A stretch of DNA of 60,875 nucleotides from Nitrospiraceae bacterium (GTDB taxonomy: Bacteria; Nitrospirota; Nitrospiria; Nitrospirales; Nitrospiraceae). The notes below the pieces were generated by a model, which ran no database searches, was not told the DNA's origin, and saw only the letters and a list, made by a program, of their open reading frames with translations. Below are positions 54,601 through 60,875 of the stretch, piece by piece (position 1 is the first letter of the stretch; each line of letters opens with the position of its first letter). The translations under genes and the position numbers were made by a program. The stretch is from positions 1 through 60,875 of the forward strand of contig DASPUC010000004.1 in NCBI GenBank assembly GCA_035623075.1. Direction: 5' to 3'.

Positions 54601-55332
54601 ATCGTGAACCAGAAGCTTCTGACTGCAAAAGCGACGTACGGATTGTATGCGGCTGCGAGTGTTGGCGACGATATCCAGCTCTATGCCGACGAAACCAGGA
54701 AGGAACACTTGACCGTCGTCCATACGTTGCGACAACAGGCCAAAAAACCACAAGGACAACCGAACCTGGCGCTCGCAGATTTCGTCGCGCCGCGAGACTC
54801 CAGCCGCAACGATCATATCGGCGCCTTTGCCGTGACGGCCGGGATCGGCCTGGATGAATTGTGTCGACAGTTCGACAAAGATCACGACGACTATAACTCG
54901 ATCATGGCGAAAGCGTTGGCTGATCGATTGGCCGAAGCCTTTGCGGAATGGCTGCACAAACGAGTGCGCGAAGAGTGGGGATATGGAAGAGGAGAAAAGT
55001 TCTCGAATGAAGACCTCATCCGAGAAAAATACCGTGGCATCCGCCCTGCGCCCGGCTATCCGGCCTGTCCGGACCACACTGAAAAGCGAGTCCTGTTTGA
55101 TCTGTTACAAGCCGAGCGGAACACCGGCATTACGTTGACGGAGAGTTTTGCTATGCTGCCAGCTGCTTCGGTAAGCGGCTTCTATTTCGCTCATCCCGAG
55201 GCAAAATACTTTGGCGTGGGGAAGATCGGGAAAGACCAGGTTGAAGATTATGCCCGACGAAAAGGGATGGAGCTGCGCACCGTCGAACGATGGCTGGGCC
55301 CCAATCTGAACTATGAACCATCCGAGTCCTAG
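51625..55332 (+). CDS. metH: Cobalamin-dependent methionine synthase
   Basis: 1235 residues, full length, all four modules: homocysteine/zinc domain ([10 protein letters not shown]; Cys ligands in INCALGP and [10 protein letters not shown]), pterin domain ([14 protein letters not shown]), cap and B12 domain (DVHDIGKN with the lower-ligand His at residue 765) and AdoMet reactivation domain ([12 protein letters not shown]). It moves the methyl group from methyl-tetrahydrofolate to homocysteine. GGGAG precedes ATG 51625; I see no B12 or SAM riboswitch in the 75-nt leader. It could use homocysteine from the sulfur-carrier operon. Confidence 0.97.
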   Translation: MAETKSKASLLDALLKARILILDGAMGTMIQQRRLEEAAFRGEQFKDWKKDLKGHNDLLNLTQPEIVQDIHRQYLEAGADIVETNTFNSQSISLADYHMESFAYDLAKAGAECARRAVAQVCAAQPGRQCFVAGAIGPTTKTSSISTDVNNPAARGTTYDELVSAYIEQVRGLVDGGVDILLVETIFDTLNAKAAFFAIERFFDERKLRLPVMASVTFIQAGSNRGVTGQTVEAFWNSISHVPLLSVGINCALGPKEMRPLIEELSQIAPIYMSSHPNAGLPNPLLPTGFPETPDTFSPQLKEWAKNGWLNIVGGCCGTTPAHIKLIAEAVQGLPPRIPPSVEPYTRLSGLEALTIRPESNFVNIGERTNVTGSPAFAKLILSGDYDGALSVARQQVEGGAQIIDVNMDEGLLDSRAAMEKFLRLVGSEPDISRVPVMVDSSKWEILETGLKNLQGKAVVNSISLKEGEAKFIEQATLIRRYGAAMVVMAFDERGQADTLERKMDICSRSYKILTERVGVPPQDIIFDPNVLTVATGIEEHNSYAVNFIEATRWIKQHLPLARVSGGISNISFSFRGNNVVREAMHAAFLYHAIKAGLDMGIVNAGQLAVYEEIPKDQLALVEDVLLDRRPDATERLVAFAETVKQKGKAAIKDDEWRTGSIEERLAHALVKGIADYIDQDVEEARRKYAKPLEIIEGPLMAGMNVVGDLFGSGKLFLPQVVKSARVMKKAVAYLLPFMEEEKQKVGGAKSNGRVLLATVKGDVHDIGKNIVGVVLGCNNYEVIDLGVMVPCEKILATARDQRADIVGLSGLITPSLDEMVHVAKEMTREGFTVPLLIGGATTSKAHTAVKIAPSYEPSVVHVLDASRAVGVVGSLMNRGQKSEFVSQVRMDYERVRQAHQDRATKPLLPIGRARANRFASDWTMIEIPVPSFLGLKVISNQPLSELVAFIDWSPFFHTWELKGRFPTIFDDAIVGPKAKELHDDARRLLDRIVNQKLLTAKATYGLYAAASVGDDIQLYADETRKEHLTVVHTLRQQAKKPQGQPNLALADFVAPRDSSRNDHIGAFAVTAGIGLDELCRQFDKDHDDYNSIMAKALADRLAEAFAEWLHKRVREEWGYGRGEKFSNEDLIREKYRGIRPAPGYPACPDHTEKRVLFDLLQAERNTGITLTESFAMLPAASVSGFYFAHPEAKYFGVGKIGKDQVEDYARRKGMELRTVERWLGPNLNYEPSES

Positions 55333-55339
55333 TGGACTC

Positions 55340-55852
55340 TCATGCCGAAAGCCCCACCAGCAGCGTCGAATTCAGAGGATTGCCGATAGCAGCGATCAGA
55401 GCAGACTTGACCGATCGGTAGCGCTCTTCAGCCCACCGGTTGAATTCCTCGGAGTCGCTGAAGACCAATTCCCAAGCCTTAGCCGCGTCCAACATCAGCA
55501 GCTGAGACGATTGATTATTCCCCGGAAAGTAGACGACGAGGACCGCGGATTTCCCTGTCAAACTGATATCCGTAAAGACATGCAGCTTCGCAGTCTGCGG
55601 GAATGAGAGATCGCGCGCCGCAGCTTCCACAAGGGGATGATACAACCGGTGGAGGAATTGCGAGGTCACTTCAAAGGCATTCGTGGTACCAAGAAGCCGG
55701 GGGTTCGGCTTTTCAGCGAACAGATTCTCCGTCAAGTAGGTTGCAGCTTCCCATGTCGGCATTTCACCGCAGGTCACGAGTGACTCACAGAGATAGGCGA
55801 TCCAGTTTCTGGTCGTTGCCGGTTTCCGCACGGATGAGACCTTATTTGCCAT
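55340..55852 (-). CDS. Hypothetical protein
   Basis: 170 residues, soluble, mixed alpha/beta (LHVFTDISLTGKSAVLVVYF, MLDAAKAWELVFSDSEEF). AAAGGA is 8 nt before ATG 55852. A TATACT box lies upstream near 55934 on this strand. Convergent with metH. No family recognised. Confidence 0.5.
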   Translation of the reverse strand: MANKVSSVRKPATTRNWIAYLCESLVTCGEMPTWEAATYLTENLFAEKPNPRLLGTTNAFEVTSQFLHRLYHPLVEAAARDLSFPQTAKLHVFTDISLTGKSAVLVVYFPGNNQSSQLLMLDAAKAWELVFSDSEEFNRWAEERYRSVKSALIAAIGNPLNSTLLVGLSA

Positions 55853-55984
55853 GGGGGCAATCCTTTCGTCGCCTGAAGGACGATGATTCGGACCGAGTGC
55901 TGAGGCGGAGCTGAGGCGGCCCGTATGATGTATACGAAGTATAGCGCGGGATGAGAGAGGGTCAATGAAATGCGGGAATGTTGC

Positions 55985-57127
55985 TTACTGGTCGAGGCTC
56001 ATGCCCCGAGGCGATCGGTCAGCGTACTGCTCGTGAATCCGTTTGATTTCGTCCAGGGAGGCGAAGAAGACATCGAGGAGTTCTGGATCGAAGTGCTCGC
56101 CGCGATGTTTACTCATGAGATCGACGGCATGGCTCAGTTCGAACGCAGGCTTGTAGACCCGTTGAGTGGTAAGAGCATCGAAGGCATCGGCGATTGCGGC
56201 GATACGTCCTTCAACGGGAATCGCTTCACCCCTGAGCTTCCGCGGATAGCCGCTGCCGTCCCAACGCTCATGGTGCGTCCAGGCGATCGTGGCTGCAACC
56301 TTCAGAACTTCGGCTTCCGAGCCACCGAGGATGCGGTACCCGATTTCAGCGTGTTGGGCGATCACGTTGAATTCCTCCTGGGTAAACTTGCCCGGCTTGA
56401 GGAGAACGTGATCGGGAGTGCCGATCTTCCCGATGTCATGCATCGGGCTGGCTGTCCGGATCAGATCGCACCGTTCGTTTGAGAGACCGTAGCGTCTGGC
56501 GAGCATTTCGCAGTAGTGACTCATCCGCTGAATATGTTGTGCGGTGGCACTGTCGCGGTATTCGGCTGCGATGGCCAACCGCTGAATAGTTTCTTCGCGG
56601 GAAAGGCGAAGCTCCTTCTCGCTTCGTTCTAACCATTCTAAAGCCTGCTGTAACGCCATCGTTCTGGTGCGGACGACGTCTTCCAGGTTCTCCCGATGGA
56701 GACGGTTTTCCATCTCAAGGCGTCGTCGGCGCAAAGCATTCGCCACATCGATCAGCACTTCGTTGGATTCAAACGGCTTGATGATGTAACCGAACGCGCC
56801 CATCTCGAGAGCCGCGTTGGCCAGAACCGAGCTGTCGAGCCCCGTGACCATGATGGTCGCCGTATGGGGATGTTCTCTGATGATTGCGCGAACAAGATCC
56901 ATACCCGATTCACCGGGCATGTTGACATCGCACAGAATGAGCGCGAAAGGTTGTTCGTCCAAATGTTGGCGCGCTTCACGAGCATCCGAAGCCAAGATTG
57001 CTTCGTAGCCATGGGTCTGGAGTAGGTAGCCAAGCAAGCGGCGAATAGGTTCTTCGTCATCGACGACGAGAATACGTTTGAGGTCGAGAGCGGCTTGCTG
57101 GGAAGATCGATCCAACAGCAGGGTCAT
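55985..57127 (-). CDS. Response regulator with HD-GYP output domain (RpfG-like)
   Basis: 380 residues. Receiver domain with acidic pair DDEE, phospho-accepting Asp in LILCDVNMPGES and the Lys in IIKPFES (about 17-135). A coiled linker (about 135-185) and an HD-GYP phosphodiesterase domain (HDIGKIGTPDH, HHERWDGSGYP) follow, with all metal and GYP motifs present. Likely degrades cyclic di-GMP on phosphorylation. No histidine kinase is adjacent. Confidence 0.93.
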   Translation of the reverse strand: MTLLLDRSSQQAALDLKRILVVDDEEPIRRLLGYLLQTHGYEAILASDAREARQHLDEQPFALILCDVNMPGESGMDLVRAIIREHPHTATIMVTGLDSSVLANAALEMGAFGYIIKPFESNEVLIDVANALRRRRLEMENRLHRENLEDVVRTRTMALQQALEWLERSEKELRLSREETIQRLAIAAEYRDSATAQHIQRMSHYCEMLARRYGLSNERCDLIRTASPMHDIGKIGTPDHVLLKPGKFTQEEFNVIAQHAEIGYRILGGSEAEVLKVAATIAWTHHERWDGSGYPRKLRGEAIPVEGRIAAIADAFDALTTQRVYKPAFELSHAVDLMSKHRGEHFDPELLDVFFASLDEIKRIHEQYADRSPRGMSLDQ

Positions 57128-57320
57128 GGGCTAAGCGATCGAAAGCTCAGACGTCATATACTTATCGTGAGGTGTCTAGGGAACTGTAAAGCCAGGTGCA
57201 CCTTTTGTGCCAATGAATTATGAGTTTTTGCGAATCTTGCGGGTGTACGCGTATGGCCTCGTACTTCTGTTTGATCAGAAACTCCGCAACAGGAGCGGAG
57301 TTTCGATGCGTTGTGACGGC

Positions 57321-57524
57321 ATGAAGGAAATAGTCAATATTTGTCTCTTCCAAAGTGGAAGAACCGTGTACAGAATTCGTGCCGACGTCGCCGAAGAATT
57401 GTACGAAGGTGGTGTGGTCGAGATCATGGTGGTGTCACCTTGTGAAGACCGCGCCGCGGTTTCGTTGCGCTTTCAGCGGGCCTTTACTATAATGCGCGGC
57501 ATCGTACACAGGAGAAGGCGATGA
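57321..57524 (+). CDS. Possible small protein before rph
   Basis: 67 residues from ATG 57321 (open from 57207), ending 4 nt inside rph. It contains [20 protein letters not shown], which looks protein-like, but no ribosome site is clear and the rph promoter lies within it. Uncertain. Confidence 0.3.
   Translation: MKEIVNICLFQSGRTVYRIRADVAEELYEGGVVEIMVVSPCEDRAAVSLRFQRAFTIMRGIVHRRRR
57465..57493 (+). promoter_or_regulatory. Promoter of rph-rdgB
   Basis: TTGCGC (57465-57470), 17-nt spacer, TATAAT (57488-57493), then AGGAGAAGG and ATG 57521. The -35 word is the same as in the FmdB gene promoter. Confidence 0.6.
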
Positions 57525-58264
57525 CGACTGGCAGGGACTTATTGCGGGTTGATGGGCGTCGACGGGATCAGCTTCGTCCGATCAAGGTGACGAGAAATTT
57601 CATCAAACATGCCGAAGGATCTGTCTTAATTGAAATGGGCGATACCAAAGTCATTTGCACGGCATCGATCGAGGAAAAAGTGCCTCCGTTCCTGAAGGGC
57701 AAGGGAACGGGATGGGTCACGGCGGAGTACTCCATGCTCCCGCGCTCAACCCACGAGCGTTCGCCGCGTGAAGCAGTCAAAGGAAAACAGGGTGGGCGAA
57801 CGCTGGAGATCCAGCGATTGGTCGGACGCTCGCTTCGAGCAGTCACAGATATGACTCAGATGGGTGAACGGTCCATCTGGATTGATTGCGACGTGATTCA
57901 AGCCGATGGGGGGACCAGAACCGCTTCTATCACCGGTTCGTTTATCGCACTCGCCGACGCGTTTGTCGTGCTCAAACAACGCGAGCTTATCAAAAAACGC
58001 CCTCTGATCGACTATCTGGCGGCGATCAGTGTGGGGAAGGTCGGAGGCGAGATTCTGGTTGATCTGGCTTATACTGAAGATGCGGCAGCGGAAGTCGACA
58101 TGAATCTTGTCATGACCGGGCGCGGGCGTTATGTTGAGATTCAGGGTACCGCGGAGCGGACTCCGTTCGGGAAACAGGAGATGGACGAGTTTATGTCTCT
58201 TGGTTGGACGGCGATCCAAACGTTGACGGCACTGCAACAGGATTTAATTGGATCATTAGAATGA
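57521..58264 (+). CDS. rph: Ribonuclease PH
   Basis: 247 residues. It trims tRNA 3' ends with phosphate. Key stretches: [51 protein letters not shown] and [27 protein letters not shown] precedes the start. The stop overlaps the rdgB start. Confidence 0.96.
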   Translation: MTTGRDLLRVDGRRRDQLRPIKVTRNFIKHAEGSVLIEMGDTKVICTASIEEKVPPFLKGKGTGWVTAEYSMLPRSTHERSPREAVKGKQGGRTLEIQRLVGRSLRAVTDMTQMGERSIWIDCDVIQADGGTRTASITGSFIALADAFVVLKQRELIKKRPLIDYLAAISVGKVGGEILVDLAYTEDAAAEVDMNLVMTGRGRYVEIQGTAERTPFGKQEMDEFMSLGWTAIQTLTALQQDLIGSLE

Positions 58265-58881
58265 TCAAGGCGACAATGGCCCGGGAACTTGTCCTTGCCA
58301 CGCGCAATCGACATAAAGGAGAAGAACTGGCTGCTCTCTTGGGCGATTTGGGGATACGGATCAGAACCCTCGATGAATTTCCTGAAGCGCCGGAGGTCAT
58401 TGAAGACGGAGCGACCTGTGAGGCCAATGCGGTGAAGAAGGCTCGGGCCATCGCCGAGGCGATAGGACTTCCAGCCGTCGCCGACGATACAGGGTTGGAA
58501 GTGGATGCGCTCGGTGGACGTCCGGGAATCTTCGCTGCCCGTTTTGCGGGTGAAGGCGCAACCTATGAGGACAATTGTCGGAAGTTGCTTCACGAGTTGA
58601 CCGGCGTGCCGCGTGAACGGAGGACGGCTCGATTCATCACGGTTGCGGCGATGGCATTTCCGGGGGATGGAGTTCAGGTTGCACGAGGGGTATTGGAGGG
58701 GTTGATCGCGGAAGCGGCCACCGGAAGTCACGGTTTCGGCTATGATCCCATCTTCCTTGTCCCTGAACTGGGGAAGACATTAGCTCAGCTGTCTCCGGAG
58801 CAGAAGAACCGCGTGAGCCATCGCGCGAAAGCGTTCGGACAAGTGCGCATCATGTTGCAGGATACGGTTCTATCATCTTGA
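58261..58881 (+). CDS. rdgB: dITP/XTP pyrophosphatase (RdgB/HAM1)
   Basis: 206 residues. It removes non-canonical purine triphosphates. [42 protein letters not shown] and [15 protein letters not shown] are the family motifs. ATG 58261 overlaps the rph stop (ATGA); ATG 58276 is an alternative. The rph-rdgB pair is common. Confidence 0.95.
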   Translation: MIKATMARELVLATRNRHKGEELAALLGDLGIRIRTLDEFPEAPEVIEDGATCEANAVKKARAIAEAIGLPAVADDTGLEVDALGGRPGIFAARFAGEGATYEDNCRKLLHELTGVPRERRTARFITVAAMAFPGDGVQVARGVLEGLIAEAATGSHGFGYDPIFLVPELGKTLAQLSPEQKNRVSHRAKAFGQVRIMLQDTVLSS

Positions 58882-58895
58882 GTCATTTGACCGAA

Positions 58896-59020
58896 CTAGA
58901 TGCTCAAAAAGGTCTCCGACAAGGCCGCAGGGAGCGAACTCGCCGAGGCGTACCCTTGGGTGGTACGTTGAGGCGTGTGAGCGACCGAGAACGACGTTGG
59001 AGGGCTTTTTCAGCATCTAG
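58896..59020. repeat. Dispersed intergenic repeat, copy 3 (125 bp, inverted)
   Basis: Begins CTAGATGCTCAAAAAGG and ends CCCTTTTTCAGCATCTAG. Its reverse complement lines up with copy 1 through CGTTCTCG, CGCTCA, GTACGCCTCG and GGCCTTG. It lies directly between rdgB and the tRNA-Pro fragment. Confidence 0.75.
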
Positions 59021-59027
59021 AAAAAGT

Positions 59028-59066
59028 CGGGGCGTAGCGCAGCCTGGTAGCGCGCCTGCTTTGGGA
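59028..59066 (+). pseudogene. 5' half of tRNA-Pro(TGG), broken after the anticodon loop
   Basis: CGGGGCGTAGCGCAGCCTGG and the following CGC, then CCTGC and loop TTTGGGA, match the start of bacterial tRNA-Pro(TGG). The expected GCAGG that should close the anticodon stem is missing, and no T arm or acceptor 3' half follows. The break suggests integration of the AT-richer DNA to the right. Confidence 0.75.
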
Positions 59067-59074
59067 TCACAATA

Positions 59075-59116
59075 AAGGGGGTTGCTTAGGTTATTGAAAA
59101 TCTAGGCAATCCCCTT
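59075..59116. repeat. 15-bp inverted repeat next to the tRNA break
   Basis: Arms 59075-59089 and 59102-59116 pair over 15 positions (13 Watson-Crick, 2 G-U) with a 12-nt loop. No U-run follows, so it is not an obvious terminator; it may be part of the attachment region. Confidence 0.55.
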
Positions 59117-59611
59117 GTCATTACTCGCGATTCGCAATTTATACCTGTCAACTCTCTTCGGTTCAGTTGTACCCCATTCTGAGAGATTTGGTTCATTTTC
59201 TAACACTGTATTAACACCTGCTTGGCTAGCCCAAAGCTGTCATCTTGCCACAGCGGCATTGGTCTCCCCAGCCCACCCCCTGGCACCCTTGCGCCCCATG
59301 CGTGGGCATGGGTCCCATGCCAGGTACATGAACAGCGTGACAGTGCCCAAGTAAAAGGGACTCTAAAAAAATATTCGAGAATGGCAAAAAATGGGGAAAG
59401 CAATGAAGTACGCCAGCAATATCGTTGGAGGGGTCCGGCTAGTGCCCTACGTGCCCCTAGGGGGTAAATTTCTTTGTCTAAAATGGGAAACTAAAGGGAA
59501 ATTGCTGCTGTTGGCTGGTTCTCTAGTATTTACAATGCATTACGAAAATTTAAGTATTACCGAATAACCCCCGAGAAATCCCCTCGCCCTGCTAAAATGC
59601 GTCGGGCCTGG
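59117..59611. other. Gene-free, AT-richer stretch with palindromes
   Basis: No frame here looks like a protein. It holds a perfect palindrome GGCATGGG-T-CCCATGCC at 59305-59321 and CCCCTAGGGG at 59454-59463. Composition differs from the chromosome to the left, which fits an acquired element. Confidence 0.5.
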
Positions 59612-60169
59612 TCAGGGTGTGCTCTTACCTTTACCAGGCTGTTCGTAATGCTGGCCCTCAGCAGGTACATCTATCCATCTATCACCACAGTCCCACATCT
59701 CAAACTCTTTCTCTTCCTCAGAGGAAGGTGCGTCGCATTCGATCCATACGGGGGGAGCACCTTGCGGAAGATGATAAATGGCGTGGATATGCGTGGGATG
59801 GGCCTTGAAATGCCACAGTGCGGTCCCAACAACCGTCCCCACTAAAAGAGTTCCCATGAAGAAACCGTATGCCCGAGAGCTGAATAGTCCTCCCCCTGTC
59901 TCGCTTGGCAGCTTATGAGGCTGATTTTCATAATTTGATCCAATGGCTTGCTGACGCCATGTGCCCCATCTCCACGTGATGATAAACACGGGCAGAGAGA
60001 GAATCAGCCACAGAATGACCCACTCGATGGTACCCGAGCAGTCTGTAAAAACGAACCTTCCAACGTTGGTAGTCTCGCAGGGTTTCCGCAGGACAAGCAA
60101 GAGCAGGAGTGCTAAATCGAGCACCCAGAGTATGAACAGCTTTGCAGGATGCCAGTGACGGATTGCCAT
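59612..60169 (-). CDS. Hypothetical membrane protein of the right-hand element
   Basis: 185 residues with three hydrophobic segments (LFILWVLDLALLLLLVL, WVILWLILSLPVFIITW, GFFMGTLLVGTVVGTALW) and a soluble acidic C-terminus. No family recognised. Confidence 0.55.
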   Translation of the reverse strand: MAIRHWHPAKLFILWVLDLALLLLLVLRKPCETTNVGRFVFTDCSGTIEWVILWLILSLPVFIITWRWGTWRQQAIGSNYENQPHKLPSETGGGLFSSRAYGFFMGTLLVGTVVGTALWHFKAHPTHIHAIYHLPQGAPPVWIECDAPSSEEEKEFEMWDCGDRWIDVPAEGQHYEQPGKGKSTP

Positions 60170-60255
60170 GTCTGAAACTTACAGAACGTAGTCCTCTGAA
60201 TGCTGAATACTTTAGTCTGTAGCTCGATAGTATTCAAGCCGTCACCATCACGGGC

Positions 60256-60498
60256 ATGGCTACCCTTGGCGGGAAGAATACACCAGAAGCTCTGTTTGGT
60301 AGGGAAATAGCTAGGCTAAGGAAACGCCTTGGACTCTCGCAAGAGGAGCTAGGCTTTAGGGCAGAAGTACATAGGACCTATATCAGCCAGCTTGAACGGG
60401 GCCTCAAGTCACCTACGTTAAAAGTCATCCTCAAGGTGTCTAAGGCATTAAACGCCTCAGGAGGTAAGTTGATTGCGTTTGTTGAACGTGGGGTTTGA
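60256..60498 (+). CDS. HTH (XRE family) transcriptional regulator
   Basis: 80 residues, a single helix-turn-helix domain: FGREIARLRKRLGLSQEELG then VHRTYISQLERGLKSPTL. Small XRE proteins of this size are common regulators of mobile elements. It is divergent from the membrane protein gene. Confidence 0.88.
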   Translation: MATLGGKNTPEALFGREIARLRKRLGLSQEELGFRAEVHRTYISQLERGLKSPTLKVILKVSKALNASGGKLIAFVERGV

Positions 60499-60513
60499 GA
60501 TGATTGGGTAGGA

Positions 60514-60807
60514 TCAAGGACAATTCCCTGCCACTCGATACTCTGCTTCTTCCGCTTCTGCTGCGCTATTAAACTCTAGTCGGTTTTGTGGTGCAACCTG
60601 GCTGTAGTTCCGGCAGTCAGGCAAGTGATAGATATGGCTTCGAGGGTTGTCGATAATGGAGTAGGGGAGGGCAAGGAGGATCGGAACTTGCCTTTGTGGG
60701 GCAGTGAAGGTATACGTACATTTTATGTCAGCTTCCAGGTAGGATGCTCGTATGACTCCGAGTTCAACCCCTAGCGAGGAGAAGGACCTATGACGACTCA
60801 TATCCAT
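60514..60807 (-). CDS. Sunset-domain-like protein, N-terminus uncertain
   Basis: 97 residues. The last ~45 (NPRSHIYHLPDCRNYSQV, then NRLEFNSAAEAEEAEYRVAG) match the small zinc-like domain found after thermonucleases and in short proteins. The first ~50 residues do not resemble anything, and the start overlaps the well-supported plus-strand gene at 60790, so this may be a remnant of a longer protein. Confidence 0.5.
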   Translation of the reverse strand: MDMSRHRSFSSLGVELGVIRASYLEADIKCTYTFTAPQRQVPILLALPYSIIDNPRSHIYHLPDCRNYSQVAPQNRLEFNSAAEAEEAEYRVAGNCP

Positions 60808-60875
60808 GGATCGTTGTGTAGCAAGCGGAGCCTCTTTATTGGGGCAACGCTCGGACTGCTGATCGCATGGACAGG
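60790..60875 (+). CDS. Exported or membrane protein, N-terminal part, cut by window end
   Basis: AGGAGAAGG is placed well before ATG 60790. The 28 visible codons give a short polar start and then a hydrophobic stretch (SLFIGATLGLLIAWT) that looks like a signal peptide or anchor. Confidence 0.5.
   Translation, partial: MTTHIHGSLCSKRSLFIGATLGLLIAWT

Noticed and set aside
59028-59611. Group I intron in the tRNA-Pro anticodon loop
   Set aside because: No tRNA 3' exon (GCAGG, then GGTTCGAATC-type T arm) was found downstream within the window, and no intron core elements were recognised.
1-60875. CRISPR array
   Set aside because: No regularly spaced identical 23-40 nt repeats were seen; the periodic arrays have 7- or 10-nt units and no spacers.

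Overview
This is a GC-rich bacterial chromosome segment. Gene content (HME-type RND efflux, DUF5069, DUF3386, cobalamin-dependent MetH, a thiocarboxylate-type sulfur-carrier operon, secreted beta-carbonic anhydrase) and the many dispersed intergenic repeats suggest a Nitrospira-like member of Nitrospirota. That assignment is inference from gene content, not from a marker gene. The window is bounded by two integration scars. At the left edge a tyrosine-recombinase gene, cut by the window start, reads into the 3' end of a tRNA-Arg(ACG). At the right edge a tRNA-Pro(TGG) breaks off after its anticodon loop and is followed by AT-richer DNA with an HTH regulator, a membrane protein and unrecognised sequence. 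Between them lies about 58 kb of ordinary chromosome.

Layout. 0.6-2.0 kb: small membrane protein and outer-membrane barrel, then a dispersed repeat. 2.0-6.2 kb (minus): glgC and a Ski2-like helicase split into two genes in swapped order (RecA2 half upstream, RecA1 half downstream). 6.3-10.6 kb: small coiled-coil protein and a complete polyamine ABC operon (potABCD type). 10.6-20.2 kb: efflux operon with outer-membrane factor, adaptor, two tandem 1025-residue RND pumps and a HEAT-repeat protein. 20.2-23.0 kb: peptide deformylase, MsbA-like ABC exporter, two small Cys-containing proteins. 23.0-28.7 kb (minus): sulfur-carrier operon with a ThiS-like carrier, cysteine synthase, E1-like enzyme, threonine synthase, MoaD/CysO-like carrier, NIL-domain protein, second E1-like enzyme and JAMM peptidase. 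28.9-38.8 kb: mostly plus-strand envelope and hypothetical proteins (PLD, FAD monooxygenase, degenerate nucleotidyltransferase, TPM protein, DUF922-like protease, PDZ lipoprotein, Tat-type carbonic anhydrase, B12-radical SAM). 39-51.5 kb: mixed short operons including ClpS-like protein, Ca2+/H+ exchanger, HemW, FmdB-like zinc ribbon, SUMF1-fold protein and a heme-oxygenase-like diiron protein. 51.6-58.9 kb: metH, an HD-GYP response regulator, rph and rdgB.

How the genes work together. The sulfur-carrier operon is the most interesting system. It appears to combine a cysteine module (ThiS-like carrier, cysteine synthase, E1) with a second module (threonine-synthase-fold enzyme, GG-ending carrier, NIL protein, E1, JAMM). 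These resemble the CysO/Mec/CysM route of Mycobacterium and the HcyS/HcyD/HcyF route of Wolinella. The ThiS-like carrier ends in Gly-Gly-Gly-Arg, so it would need trimming before activation, a job that fits the JAMM peptidase. MetH, 23 kb away, could use homocysteine from such a route.

Beyond genes, the window has two repeat classes. One is a dispersed element of about 125 bp with inverted CTGAAAAAG-type ends (two clear copies and one larger variant). The other is a set of short arrays with strict 7-nt or 10-nt period, in four of five cases arranged as inverted pairs that can fold into hairpins. No CRISPR array or rRNA was seen.
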